Positions 9,249 through 17,754 are shown, counted from the first letter of the stretch. The stretch is 64,000 nt of DNA from Prevotella sp. UBA6447 (GCA_002437115.1 DJOD01000018.1:1-64000), one strand, 5' to 3'. Program-made: numbers and translations. Notes: generated by a model from the letters alone, not told the origin.

Positions 9249-11495
9249 ATGGTGGAACTCATCAATCATGGAGTCTATCTCCTCAACGGAAAAGAGATAC
9301 GCGACGAGTATGCGGGCATGTCACCCGATGAGGCTCGCGAACAAACCATCGCCTATGGCATCTTGCGTGCCCACGACGTGGGCAAGGGAAAGGGGCGCGA
9401 CATGCACATCCGCTTTGATGCCATGATGTCGCACGACATCACTTACGTGGGCATCATTCAAACGGCGCGCGCCAGTGGCCTCAAGGAGTTTCCGTTGCCG
9501 TATGCCATGACCAACTGCCACAACTCGCTTTGTGCCGTGGGCGGCACCATCAATGAGGACGACCATGTGTTCGGGCTTTCGGCGGCCAAGCGTTATGGCG
9601 GCATCTACGTGCCCGCCAACCAGGCTGTCATCCACCAGTTTGCCCGCGAGGAGATGGTGAAATGTGGCAACATGATCCTTGGTTCCGACTCGCATACGCG
9701 CTACGGCTCCTATGGCAACATGGGCGTGGGCGAAGGAGGAGGTGAGCTGGTGAAGCAACTGCTGCGCAACACTTGGGACATCAAGGCTCCCGAGGTGGTG
9801 CTGGTGTGGCTTGAGGGTTCTCCTCGCCACGGCATCGGCCCACACGACGTGGCCATATCGCTCACCAAGGCCGTCTTCGAGAGCGGATTCGTGAAGAATA
9901 AGGTGCTTGAGTTTGCAGGTCCGGGTGTTGCCAATCTCTCCGTAGACTTCCGTTCTGGCATCGACGTGATGACTACCGAGACGACCTGTCTCAGTTCCAT
10001 CTGGGTCACCGACGACCGCGTGCGCCACTTCTATGAGCAGCACCGCCGCCCGTCGGCATACCGCGAGCTCAAGCCTGGCTCCGTTGCATACTATGATAGC
10101 ATGGTGCGAATCGACCTCTCGTCGCAAGAGTCGATGATTGCTCTGCCTTACCATCCCTCCAACGCCGTCAGCATCCATGAGCTGCAAGCCGACCCCGAGG
10201 GCGTGTTGCGGCGTGTCGAAGACGACACGCGCCGTCGTTTCGGCGACAAGGTTCATCCCGACCTTCTGAGCAAGATACACGACGGGAAGGTCTATGCCGA
10301 CCAGGGCATCATCGCAGGTTGCGCCGGCGGCACTTATGAGAATCTTTGCGAGGCAGCCGCCATCCTCAGGCAAGGGTCTGTTGGCAACGGCTTCTTCACC
10401 TGCTCTGCCTACCCGCAGTCCACCCCTGTCTTCGTGGCGGCCAACCGCGCAGGAGTCACAACCGACCTCATGGACGCAGGCGTGGTGGTGAAACCCGCTT
10501 TTTGCGGGCCATGCTTCGGCGCAGGCGATGTGCCAGCCAACAACGGCTTGAGCATCCGCCACACCACCCGAAACTTCCCTAACCGTGAAGGGTCGAAGCC
10601 CGGGCAGGGGCAGATTTCCATGGTGGCTCTGATGGATGCTCGCTCTGTGGCGGCCTCGGCAGCGCGCGGCGGTGTCATCACGGCAGCCACCGACGTAGAC
10701 TACGAGAGTCACTATCAACCCTACGACTACGACGACCGCATCTACCAGCGACGCATCTACCGTGGCTACGGCCACCCCGACCCTTCGCAACCCCTTCGCT
10801 ACGGGCCCAACATCAAGGACTGGCCGGAGATGGCTCCCATGTCCGAGAACATGCTCTTGCGGCTCACGGCCGTCATCCGCGACCCCGTGACCACCACCGA
10901 TGAGCTTATTCCCTCGGGCGAGACATCGAGCTACCGTTCCAACCCGTTGCGCCTTGCCGAGTTCGCCTTGTCGCGGCGCGTGCCCGAGTATGTGAGTCGC
11001 TCGAAGGACGTGCAGCGCGAGGAGTTGCAACGCCGGGCCGGCCATGTGCCAGCCGACGTGGCTCAAGCGCTCAGCCTGGTGGGGGCCGATTCCGCCGACA
11101 CGTCGTATGGCTCGTGTGTCTTTGCCAACAAGCCAGGCGACGGTTCGGCGCGCGAGCAGGCGGCCAGTTGCCAGAAGGTGCTGGGCGGCGATGCCAACAT
11201 CTGCTACGAGTATGCCACCAAGCGCTACCGTTCCAACTGCATCAACTGGGGCATCGTGCCCTTCACCATCAGCCGTGAAACGCCTTTCTCTTTGGAGGAG
11301 GGCGACCGAATTTTCGTTCCGGGAATCCGCAAGGCCATCCTTGAGGGGAAGGAGTCGGTGGAGGCCAAGGCCATCCGGGCTGACGGCACGGTAGAACCCC
11401 TGCGCCTGCTCTTCCAGAACCTCACGCCCGACGAGCGCGACATTCTGGTCGACGGCTGTCTCATCAACCACTACCGCAAGCTCGCGGCACAATGA
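9249..11495 (+). CDS. Aconitase-superfamily hydratase (YbhJ-like), probable functional aconitase
   Basis: 748-residue [4Fe-4S] hydro-lyase homologue. Recognisable segments: LGSDSHTRYGSYG (about 144-156), cluster cysteines at C358 (GCAGG) and C419/C422 (FCGPC), and a C-terminal swivel domain with GDGSAREQAA. Cysteine spacing (61 and 3) is close to mitochondrial aconitase. However, the segment around the first cysteine reads IIAGCAGGTYEN, where standard aconitases have GSCTNSSYED, and the overall text resembles the E. coli YbhJ hydratase group more than AcnA or AcnB. It is followed 81 bp later by isocitrate dehydrogenase on the same strand, which makes citrate-to-isocitrate conversion in the oxidative TCA branch the best inference. 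No citrate synthase gene is adjacent. Start ATG 9249. Confidence 0.85.
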   Translation: MVELINHGVYLLNGKEIRDEYAGMSPDEAREQTIAYGILRAHDVGKGKGRDMHIRFDAMMSHDITYVGIIQTARASGLKEFPLPYAMTNCHNSLCAVGGTINEDDHVFGLSAAKRYGGIYVPANQAVIHQFAREEMVKCGNMILGSDSHTRYGSYGNMGVGEGGGELVKQLLRNTWDIKAPEVVLVWLEGSPRHGIGPHDVAISLTKAVFESGFVKNKVLEFAGPGVANLSVDFRSGIDVMTTETTCLSSIWVTDDRVRHFYEQHRRPSAYRELKPGSVAYYDSMVRIDLSSQESMIALPYHPSNAVSIHELQADPEGVLRRVEDDTRRRFGDKVHPDLLSKIHDGKVYADQGIIAGCAGGTYENLCEAAAILRQGSVGNGFFTCSAYPQSTPVFVAANRAGVTTDLMDAGVVVKPAFCGPCFGAGDVPANNGLSIRHTTRNFPNREGSKPGQGQISMVALMDARSVAASAARGGVITAATDVDYESHYQPYDYDDRIYQRRIYRGYGHPDPSQPLRYGPNIKDWPEMAPMSENMLLRLTAVIRDPVTTTDELIPSGETSSYRSNPLRLAEFALSRRVPEYVSRSKDVQREELQRRAGHVPADVAQALSLVGADSADTSYGSCVFANKPGDGSAREQAASCQKVLGGDANICYEYATKRYRSNCINWGIVPFTISRETPFSLEEGDRIFVPGIRKAILEGKESVEAKAIRADGTVEPLRLLFQNLTPDERDILVDGCLINHYRKLAAQ

Positions 11496-11576
11496 GGTAC
11501 GCCATGTCGTGGCGCGAAATGGCACGAGAACAAGACAAAAACGACACAAGAACACACAAAACACACATAAACACCT

Positions 11577-12791
11577 ATGACAGAGAAAATCAAGATGACA
11601 ACGCCGCTCGTTGAGATGGACGGCGACGAGATGACCCGCGTGTTGTGGAAGATGATCAAGGATGAGCTCATCCTTCCGTTTGTCGACCTCAAGACAGAAT
11701 ACTACGACTTGGGACTTCCGCACCGCGACGACACGGCTGATCAGGTGACGCTCGATGCCGCCGAGGCCAACAAGCGGCTGGGGGTGGCCGTGAAGTGTGC
11801 CACCATCACGCCCAATCTCAAGCGCATGGACGAGTATCACCTCCACCAGATGTGGAAGAGCCCCAACGGAACCATCCGCTCGGTACTCGACGGCACCGTG
11901 TTCCGCGCTCCCATCACGCTGCCCAGCGTGAAGCCGGCGGTACGCGGCTGGCAGAAGCCCATCACCATCGCACGCCATGCCTACGGCGATGTCTACAAGA
12001 GTGTGGAGCTCCGCGCGCCCGAGGCCGGCACTGCCAAGCTCGTATTCGAGGGTGCGAGCGGCGCGCGGCGCGAGGTGGAGATTCATCATTTTGACGGCCC
12101 TGGTGTCCTCCAGGGCATGCACAACACCGATAAGAGCATACGCTCCTTCGCGCGGAGCTGTTTCCAGTATGCCATCGACACGCGGCAAGACTTGTGGTTT
12201 GCCACCAAGGACACCATCTCGAAGACCTACGACGCGCGGTTCCGAGTCATCTTCGAGGAAGAGTATGAAGGGCATTTCAAGTCCCAGTTTGAGGCTTTGG
12301 GGATAACCTATTTCTATACCCTCATCGACGATGCCGTGGCACGTGTCATCCGTTCCAAGGGCGGTTTCATCTGGGCCTGCAAGAACTACGACGGCGACGT
12401 GATGAGCGACATGGTGTCGACCGCTTTTGGGTCACTCGCCATGATGACCTCTGTGCTCGTTTCGCCCGACGGCAACTATGAGTATGAGGCAGCCCACGGC
12501 ACCGTGACGCGCCACTACTACCGTTACCTTGACGGCGAGGAGACCAGCACAAACCCCATCGCCACCATCTTCGCCTGGTCGGGTGCCTTGCGCAAGCGCG
12601 GCGAGAAGGACGGGCTGCCCGAGCTCCAGCGTTACGCCGATGCCCTGGAGGGCGCGTGCTTCGACACGATGAACAGTGGTGTGGTGACCAAGGACCTCGC
12701 AGGGCTCATGGAGGGCGTGGAAGTCAGGCAGGTCAACTCGCTGACCTTCATCCAGACCATCCGCCAGCACCTCGAGAAGCGCCTCGCCTAA
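11577..12791 (+). CDS. icd: NADP-dependent isocitrate dehydrogenase, eukaryotic-type dimeric subfamily
   Basis: Oxidative decarboxylation of isocitrate to 2-oxoglutarate with NADPH production, cytoplasmic. 404 residues, the usual length for the homodimeric eukaryotic-like class. Visible: N-terminal LVEMDGDEMTRVLW, substrate loop WKSPNGTIRSVLDGTVFRAP (about 93-112), metal-binding motif NYDGDVMSD (about 271-279), and NADP-binding segment AAHGTVTRHY near 300. Start ATG 11577 follows the hydratase by 81 bp, consistent with one transcript. The two enzymes supply 2-oxoglutarate for glutamate synthesis, the usual role of the oxidative TCA branch in anaerobic Bacteroidetes. Confidence 0.96.
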   Translation: MTEKIKMTTPLVEMDGDEMTRVLWKMIKDELILPFVDLKTEYYDLGLPHRDDTADQVTLDAAEANKRLGVAVKCATITPNLKRMDEYHLHQMWKSPNGTIRSVLDGTVFRAPITLPSVKPAVRGWQKPITIARHAYGDVYKSVELRAPEAGTAKLVFEGASGARREVEIHHFDGPGVLQGMHNTDKSIRSFARSCFQYAIDTRQDLWFATKDTISKTYDARFRVIFEEEYEGHFKSQFEALGITYFYTLIDDAVARVIRSKGGFIWACKNYDGDVMSDMVSTAFGSLAMMTSVLVSPDGNYEYEAAHGTVTRHYYRYLDGEETSTNPIATIFAWSGALRKRGEKDGLPELQRYADALEGACFDTMNSGVVTKDLAGLMEGVEVRQVNSLTFIQTIRQHLEKRLA

Positions 12792-12804
12792 GTCTGGCGG
12801 TTCC

Positions 12805-12828
12805 AGTTCAGCTGGTTCGGGCTGAACT
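12805..12828 (+). terminator. Weak hairpin after icd
   Basis: AGTTCAGC (12805-12812) pairs with GCTGAACT (12821-12828), 8-nt loop, but no T tract follows, so termination here is uncertain. Confidence 0.3.
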
Positions 12829-12920
12829 AAGCGGTGAAGCAAGGTGATTGAAAAGCCTTCTTGGGCATGACGGAAAGTAGGAAAGTGAGTGAAAGCGATG
12901 GTTTTTTGAAAGAAAACTTG

Positions 12921-12928
12921 TAATTTTG
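12921..12928 (+). promoter_or_regulatory. -7 element for gltS
   Basis: TAATTTTG, consensus -7, 33 bases upstream of the gltS ATG; a TTTG at 12905-12908 is only 12 bp away, too close to be a standard -33. Confidence 0.5.
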
Positions 12929-12961
12929 CAATGTATTTGTAATAACCAAGCGTTCTTTTTT

Positions 12962-14209
12962 ATGACGAACACCATCACTCTCGATATGCTCCAGTCGGCT
13001 GGCGTGGGTGCCCTTGCCCTCATCGTCGGCATGGTAATGACACGTAAGATAGCCTTCCTGCAGAAGTTTTGCATTCCCTCACCCGTCTCGGGCGGCATCC
13101 TTTTCTCCATCGCCACACTTCTCGTTTACCTCTTTGCCCACGTGGAAATTTCTTTCGACGGCACGCTGAAAGATGTCTTCATGTTGGCCTTCTTCACCTC
13201 GGTGGGGTTCCAGTCGAACCTCTCGGTGCTGCGGCATGGTGGCAAGACGCTGGTGACTATGCTTGTGCTGCTTGTCGTGATCATTACGCTGCAAAACCTG
13301 TTGCCGCTCGGCATCACCAAGCTGCTGGGTGTCAATCCACTCGTGGGCATGGCTGCTGGCTCCATCTCGATGGCGGGTGGCCATGGCACAGCGGGCGGTT
13401 TCAGCAGCGTGCTTGAGCATCTTGGCCTGCAAGGCGCGCCTACGGTGTCGCTGGCGTCGGCCACCTTCGGCCTCATTGCCGGCTCGATGATCGGTGGCCC
13501 CATTGCCGAGCGTCTCATCAGCAAGAAGCTCACGTCGGAGCACCGCGAGCCGAAAGACTACACCATCGACCCTGCCATGGCCGGCATTGAGAGCGAGGAG
13601 TCGTTGCCGGCGGGCCAGGCCAAGCACTTGAGCACCAACGAGCATGAGTTTCAGCAATATGCGTCGGCTGCCTACTCGCTTCTCATCGTCATGGCTCTGG
13701 GCACCGTGGCCAGTCGCCTGCTGCAGCTAACGGGCATCACCTTCCCCACCTATTTCGGCGCGCTCATTACGGCGGCCATCGCGCGCAACGCCATGGAGCA
13801 TACCCGCCTGCGTAAGCATCTGGAGATGGAGAAGATCGTCAGTGTGGGCAACATCTGCCTGTCGGTGTTTCTCGGCATGGCGATGATTTCGCTGAAGCTT
13901 TGGGAGCTGCAGTCGCTCGCGCTGCCACTTATTGTCATTCTTGTCACGCAGGTGGCTGTCATGGCCTTGTTCACTTATTTCCTGGCGTTCCCCCTCTTGG
14001 GACGCGACTACGACGCGGCGGTGCTTGTGGCTGGCTTCTGCGGTTTCGGACTGGGTGCCACGCCCAACGCTATGGCCAACATGAGCGCTGTCTGCTACAA
14101 GTACCATTATTCTGTGAAGCCCTTTCTCATCGTGCCCATCATCGGCGCCATGTTTGTGGACCTCATCAACACGGGCATCATCACCCTCTTCCTCAACCTT
14201 ATCGGGTGA
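12962..14209 (+). CDS. gltS: Sodium/glutamate symporter GltS
   Basis: Inner-membrane Na+-coupled glutamate uptake carrier of the ESS family, 415 residues from ATG 12962 (12 codons inside the longest frame; this start gives MTNTITLDMLQS, normal for the family). About 10-11 hydrophobic helices with two family hallmarks: the glycine-rich re-entrant segment GSISMAGGHGTAGGF near residue 140, and the second-repeat loop FCGFGLGATPNAMANM near residue 360. A hydrophilic stretch at about 195-230 separates the two halves. Its position after icd gives a thematic link to 2-oxoglutarate/glutamate metabolism, though it has its own -7 box. Confidence 0.95.
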   Translation: MTNTITLDMLQSAGVGALALIVGMVMTRKIAFLQKFCIPSPVSGGILFSIATLLVYLFAHVEISFDGTLKDVFMLAFFTSVGFQSNLSVLRHGGKTLVTMLVLLVVIITLQNLLPLGITKLLGVNPLVGMAAGSISMAGGHGTAGGFSSVLEHLGLQGAPTVSLASATFGLIAGSMIGGPIAERLISKKLTSEHREPKDYTIDPAMAGIESEESLPAGQAKHLSTNEHEFQQYASAAYSLLIVMALGTVASRLLQLTGITFPTYFGALITAAIARNAMEHTRLRKHLEMEKIVSVGNICLSVFLGMAMISLKLWELQSLALPLIVILVTQVAVMALFTYFLAFPLLGRDYDAAVLVAGFCGFGLGATPNAMANMSAVCYKYHYSVKPFLIVPIIGAMFVDLINTGIITLFLNLIG

Positions 14210-14233
14210 CCAAGGCTCTCTATCCCAGAAGCC

Positions 14234-14800
14234 ATGGACAACCTCATCTTGCTCAACGCCGGCTATGCCGCCGATGACGAGCGCTGGAATTTCAACCGCG
14301 TGTCGAGCATCTTCTTCCTCTATTATGTCACCGAGGGCCAAGCCACGGTGTGTCTGCCCACTTGCGGCTGCGGAGCGGACACAGTACCTCATCCCAGCCC
14401 TCACTACCCACGACGAGCGCAGCCACTCGCGCTTCCACCACTTCTACATCCACTTCATGGATCGCGACAACTCGCTCATCCGGATGGTCTACGACCACGT
14501 GACGGAGCTTGACGTGACGGCCACCAACGACGACTGCCGCCTCTTCGGCTCGAGGCCGAGGGCATTACCCTGCAACTGCTGGCACGCTTCATGAGCGGCA
14601 AGAAACGGCACGACATCGGCGACCAACGCATCAGCGATGCCGTGGTGCACATCGCGAGCAACACCTGGCGGAGCCTATCACCGTGGCCACACTGTCGCGG
14701 GCTGCTGCCCTGTGCCAGGAGCAGTTCATACTATTTCAGCTGCGTGTTTCGCAAGGTGGCAGGTGTCAGTCCGCGTGAGTTTGAGAGGGCCAACCGCTAA
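14234..14800 (+). pseudogene. AraC-family transcriptional regulator, broken by several frameshifts
   Basis: Starts as MDNLILLNAGYAADDERWNF and reads well to EGQATVCLP (about 14360). The frame then shifts to YLIPALTTHDERSHSRFHHFYIHF up to DDCRLF, and shifts again near 14550 into EGITLQLLARFMSGKKRHD and SDAVVHIASNT. A further shift near 14668 gives LAEPITVATLSRAAALCQEQF, and a last one near 14730 gives YYFSCVFRKVAGVSPREFER. The final two blocks are the two helix-turn-helix motifs of an AraC/XylS DNA-binding domain. Four frame changes in 570 bp show an inactive gene. It begins 24 bp after gltS on the same strand and may once have been co-transcribed with or regulated it; its target is unknown. 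Confidence 0.8.
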
Positions 14801-14853
14801 GGTGGTGCGTTGTGGCGAGTCTGTCAGCAAGTGTGACACGGTGCGCCCGTGAG

Positions 14854-14891
14854 TGCCAAAATTGGCAGACTGGTGACTGACAGAAATGTCA
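14854..14891 (+). promoter_or_regulatory. Paired TGNCA dyads upstream of groES, probable heat-shock operator region
   Basis: Two 14-bp dyads of identical geometry, TGCCAAAATTGGCA (14854-14867) and TGACAGAAATGTCA (14878-14891), have centres 24 bp apart. More TGNCA half-sites lie nearby (14822, 14834, 14892, 14914, 14944) and GTGCC/GGCAC arms at 14898-14919. No CIRCE element was found. The groES ATG is at 14989. Regulatory function is inferred from position and symmetry. Confidence 0.5.
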
Positions 14892-14988
14892 TGGCAGGTG
14901 CCCGAGCCTCTTGTGGCACGGTTTTCGTAAGGAAAGGGGCGAGTGACATGCTCACAAAGAATAAACAAAACCAAAATACATTGCAACC

Positions 14989-15261
14989 ATGAAAATCAAA
15001 CCATTAGCAGACAGAGTGCTGGTACAAGCCGCACCAGCTGAAGAAAAAGTAGGTGGAATCATCATTCCTGACACCGCCAAGGAGAAACCACAACGTGGCA
15101 AGGTGATTGCCGTCGGCAAGGGCACGAAGGACGACCCCATGGTGCTGAAGGAAGGTGACACGGTGCTCTATGGCAAGTATGCAGGTACGGAGCTTGAGAA
15201 CGAAGGAGAGAAATATCTCATGATGCGCCAAAGCGACGTGCTCGCAGTAGTGGAGGAATAA
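14989..15261 (+). CDS. groES: Co-chaperonin GroES
   Basis: 90-residue cytoplasmic co-chaperonin that caps GroEL. The N-terminus IKPLADRVLVQAAPAEEKVGG, with the mobile loop GGIIIPDTAKEKPQ at about 22-35 (hydrophobic III contact), and the C-terminal VAVGKGTKDDP... YGKYAGTELENEGEKYLMMRQSDVLAVVEE match the family over the full length. It is 64 bp upstream of groEL on the same strand. A dyad-rich region upstream suggests regulation by heat or other stress. Confidence 0.98.
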   Translation: MKIKPLADRVLVQAAPAEEKVGGIIIPDTAKEKPQRGKVIAVGKGTKDDPMVLKEGDTVLYGKYAGTELENEGEKYLMMRQSDVLAVVEE

Positions 15262-15325
15262 TACTCTCGCACAAAGGAGGAAATACCTATTTTATATTAT
15301 CATTCATAAAACATCTTGAACAACT

Positions 15326-16945
15326 ATGGCAAAGATTATCAAATACAATACAGAAGCACGCGACCTGCTGAAGCAGGGCGTAGACCAGCTCGCTAACGCA
15401 GTGAAGGTGACCCTCGGCCCGAAAGGCCGCAATGTGGTCATTGAGAAGAAATTTGGTGCTCCAGTCATCACCAAGGATGGGGTGTCGGTAGCCAAGGAAG
15501 TGGAGCTCGAAGACAAGTTTGAGAACACGGGTGCGCAGCTCGTGAAGAGTGTGGCCTCGAAGACTGGCGACGATGCTGGTGACGGCACGACGACGGCCAC
15601 CATCCTTACGCAGGCCATTGTCAATGAGGGCTTGAAGAATGTCACCGCTGGTGCCAATCCCATGGACTTGAAGCGTGGCATCGACAAGGCCGTCAACAAG
15701 GTGGTTGATTACATTAAGACCAACGCCGAAGTGGTGGGCGACAACTACGACAAGATTGAGCAAGTGGCCACTGTCAGTGCCAACAACGACCCTGAGATTG
15801 GAAAGCTCTTGGCAGATGCCATGCGCAAAGTCTCGAAAGACGGCGTGATTACCGTTGAGGACAGCAAGACGCGCGACACCACCATCGGTGTCACCGAGGG
15901 TATGCAGTTTGACCGTGGCTACTTGAGCGGCTACTTCGTGACCGACACCGACAAGATGGAGTGTGTCATGGACGATCCTTACATCCTGCTCTACGACAAG
16001 AAGATTTCTAACCTGAAGGAATTCTTGCCCATCCTGCAGCCCGCTGCCGAGAGTGGTCGCCCGCTGCTCGTCATAGCCGAGGATGTCGATTCTGAGGCTC
16101 TCACAACACTGGTCGTCAATCGTCTGCGTGGCGGCTTGAAGATTTGCGCCGTCAAGGCTCCTGGCTTTGGCGACCGTCGCAAAGCCATGCTTGAGGATAT
16201 CGCAGTGCTCACGGGTGGCGTGGTGATCAGCGAGGAGAAGGGCTTGAAACTTGAGCAAGCCACCCTCGAGATGCTTGGTACGGCCAAGAAGGTCACCGTC
16301 GACAAGGAGAACACCATCATCGTTGGCGGTGCTGGCGACAAGGAGAACATCAAGGAGCGCGTGCAGCAAATCAAGAACGAGATTGCCAACACCAAGAGCA
16401 GCTACGACAAGGAGAAGCTCCAGGAGCGTCTGGCTAAGCTCGCCGGTGGTGTTGCTGTGCTCTATGTGGGTGCCAACAGCGAGGTTGAGATGAAGGAGAA
16501 GAAAGACCGTGTTGACGACGCACTCTGCGCTACTCGCGCAGCCATCGAGGAAGGTGTGGTTGTCGGTGGTGGCACCACATACATCCGCGCACAGAAAGAG
16601 CTCGAGACGCTCAAGGGTGACAACGCGGATGAGCAGACGGGCATCAACATTGTGTGCCGTGCCATCGAGGAACCTCTTCGCCAGATTGTCAGCAATGCTG
16701 GCGGTGAAGGTGCTGTCGTGGTCGACAAGGTGCGCCAGGGCGAAGGCGACTATGGCTACAACGCCCGCACCGACACCTATGAGGATCTTCGCGCCAAAGG
16801 TGTGATTGATCCGGCCAAGGTGGAGCGTGTGGCTCTTGAGAACGCCGCTTCTATCGCTGGCATGTTCCTCACCACGGAGTGTCTCATTGTGGACAAGCCT
16901 GAGGAGAAGCCAGCTATGCCTGCACCACAGCCTGGCATGATGTAA
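15326..16945 (+). CDS. groEL: Chaperonin GroEL
   Basis: 539-residue 60-kDa chaperonin; forms the double-ring ATP-driven folding chamber. Landmarks: N-terminal AKIIKYNTEARDLLKQG, nucleotide-binding VTLGPKGRNVV (about 28-38) and DAGDGTTTATIL (about 86-97) with the catalytic Asp, apical domain in the middle third, and second equatorial half with EEGVVVGGGTTYIRA. The C-terminal tail ends PAPQPGMM, a shortened form of the usual GGM-rich tail. Followed by a strong terminator at 16999-17034. Confidence 0.99.
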   Translation: MAKIIKYNTEARDLLKQGVDQLANAVKVTLGPKGRNVVIEKKFGAPVITKDGVSVAKEVELEDKFENTGAQLVKSVASKTGDDAGDGTTTATILTQAIVNEGLKNVTAGANPMDLKRGIDKAVNKVVDYIKTNAEVVGDNYDKIEQVATVSANNDPEIGKLLADAMRKVSKDGVITVEDSKTRDTTIGVTEGMQFDRGYLSGYFVTDTDKMECVMDDPYILLYDKKISNLKEFLPILQPAAESGRPLLVIAEDVDSEALTTLVVNRLRGGLKICAVKAPGFGDRRKAMLEDIAVLTGGVVISEEKGLKLEQATLEMLGTAKKVTVDKENTIIVGGAGDKENIKERVQQIKNEIANTKSSYDKEKLQERLAKLAGGVAVLYVGANSEVEMKEKKDRVDDALCATRAAIEEGVVVGGGTTYIRAQKELETLKGDNADEQTGINIVCRAIEEPLRQIVSNAGGEGAVVVDKVRQGEGDYGYNARTDTYEDLRAKGVIDPAKVERVALENAASIAGMFLTTECLIVDKPEEKPAMPAPQPGMM

Positions 16946-16998
16946 ACCGCAAGATGTGGTCGTGTGGCCGTTAGCCGCACGAGTGCAACCAAATAATG

Positions 16999-17034
16999 AA
17001 AGGGCAGGGGACTTCGGTTTCCTGCCCTTTTCTT
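16999..17034 (+). terminator. Rho-independent terminator after groEL
   Basis: AAAGGGCAGG (16999-17008) pairs with CCTGCCCTTT (17021-17030), followed by TCTTTC. Confidence 0.8.
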
Positions 17035-17168
17035 TCTGTGCACGTTTGCCGGGCGAGGCGCAAGCAAGTCGTCAGCGAGCGTCAGAAGAGGTCTTGCATT
17101 TTTCTCATGTCTGCTTTTTGTAACGGGAAAGCTGTATATTACCTTAGTGGACATTTTTTGCCAGATTG

Positions 17169-17200
17169 TTTGTTAGTTAGCAGATAACAACTTAACTTTG
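17169..17200 (+). promoter_or_regulatory. Full-consensus Bacteroidetes promoter for a short transcript
   Basis: TTTG (17169-17172), 20-bp spacer, TAACTTTG (17193-17200). Both boxes match the consensus exactly. Transcription is expected to begin at about 17205-17208. Confidence 0.7.
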
Positions 17201-17206
17201 CAAAAC

Positions 17207-17357
17207 ATATGGTTAAGATTGGGAGGCATTTCCCAACTATTTTAGTATGATTGGCCTGGGAAGGCCGGCATGCAAGAAATAATTTATTTGTTTTAGTAGA
17301 TTAGTTTTTAAGTAGTTTGTTTTGAAATCGGTTGTCGTGATGACATCCGATTTTTTT
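17207..17357 (+). ncRNA. Candidate small RNA or attenuator (about 150 nt)
   Basis: The stretch is bounded by a perfect promoter (17169-17200) and a strong terminator (17327-17357: ATCGGTTGTC / GACATCCGAT with one T-T mismatch, 5-nt loop, then T7). Between them lie two further hairpins: TTGGGA...TCCCAA at about 17219-17236, and GGCCT...AGGCC at about 17253-17266. No protein gene fits. A 13-codon frame beginning ATG 17209 (MVKIGRHFPTILV) could be a leader peptide, in which case the unit might be an attenuator for the operon starting at 17458. I do not recognise a known RNA family. Structure and boundaries are seen in the sequence; expression is inferred. Confidence 0.55.
17327..17357 (+). terminator. 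Rho-independent terminator ending the candidate small RNA
   Basis: 10-position stem with a single T-T mismatch (17327-17336 with 17342-17351), loop GTGAT, and seven T residues from 17351. Confidence 0.75.
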
Positions 17358-17445
17358 GTTGCCGTTCCGTTGGGCGTGATGTTGCCTGTGATATTGCCTG
17401 CGCCTGTTTTTCGTCCGAACATGATGGCATTTGTGAGGAAAACGT

Positions 17446-17453
17446 TAACTTTG
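17446..17453 (+). promoter_or_regulatory. -7 element almost abutting the 17458 start
   Basis: TAACTTTG ends four bases before ATG 17458, so a transcript from it would be leaderless or nearly so. No good -33 element 19-21 bp upstream. Confidence 0.4.
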
Positions 17454-17457
17454 CAAC

Positions 17458-17754
17458 ATGAAAGTAAAATTTCGCATTGACTGGAAGAAGGCCCTCGTCT
17501 TCCTCCTTGTGTCGGCCGGTCTCTATTACCTGACGCGCTCGTTCACGATGACGCTTGGCATCCTGTTGCTGCTCATTGTGGCCGATTACCTGCTGGCCGA
17601 CTGGGATGACACGCGCAAGCGCAAGCGGGAGTGGCGCGAGTTTGAGAGGCAATTGCGCGACGAGAACGCTCGGCTGCAACAGTACGGTGGGAACAAGAAT
17701 GCCCGCCAGGCTCCTGGTGGGCGCAAGCCGCAAGGTGGGAAGGAGTGCCCATGA
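17458..17754 (+). CDS. Small membrane protein of unknown function upstream of umuD
   Basis: 98 residues with a basic N-terminus (MKVKFRIDWKK), two closely spaced hydrophobic helices (about 12-28 and 31-46), then a long charged, probably helical tail rich in Arg, Glu and Gln (RKRKREWREFERQLRDEN) and a glycine/lysine-rich end. I do not recognise the family. Its TGA overlaps the ATG of the next gene (ATGA at 17751-17754), and that ATG has an AAGGAG sequence in the last codons here, so the two are translationally coupled. A link to the UmuD-like protein is therefore likely, but no specific role can be assigned. Confidence 0.75.
   Translation: MKVKFRIDWKKALVFLLVSAGLYYLTRSFTMTLGILLLLIVADYLLADWDDTRKRKREWREFERQLRDENARLQQYGGNKNARQAPGGRKPQGGKECP

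Noticed and set aside
9321..12275. A 984-codon open frame antisense to the hydratase and icd genes
   Set aside because: It mirrors two well-supported genes, has no family features (His/Val-rich low-information text), and arises from GC-rich codon bias leaving few stops on the opposite strand.
14821..14988. Search for a CIRCE element (TTAGCACTC-N9-GAGTGCTAA) before groES
   Set aside because: Not present; only TGNCA dyads were found, so HrcA control was not called.
17237..17422. 61-codon minus-strand frame at the small-RNA locus
   Set aside because: Low-complexity Thr/Asn/Lys text crossing the terminator hairpin; no ribosome-binding or promoter signal on that strand.
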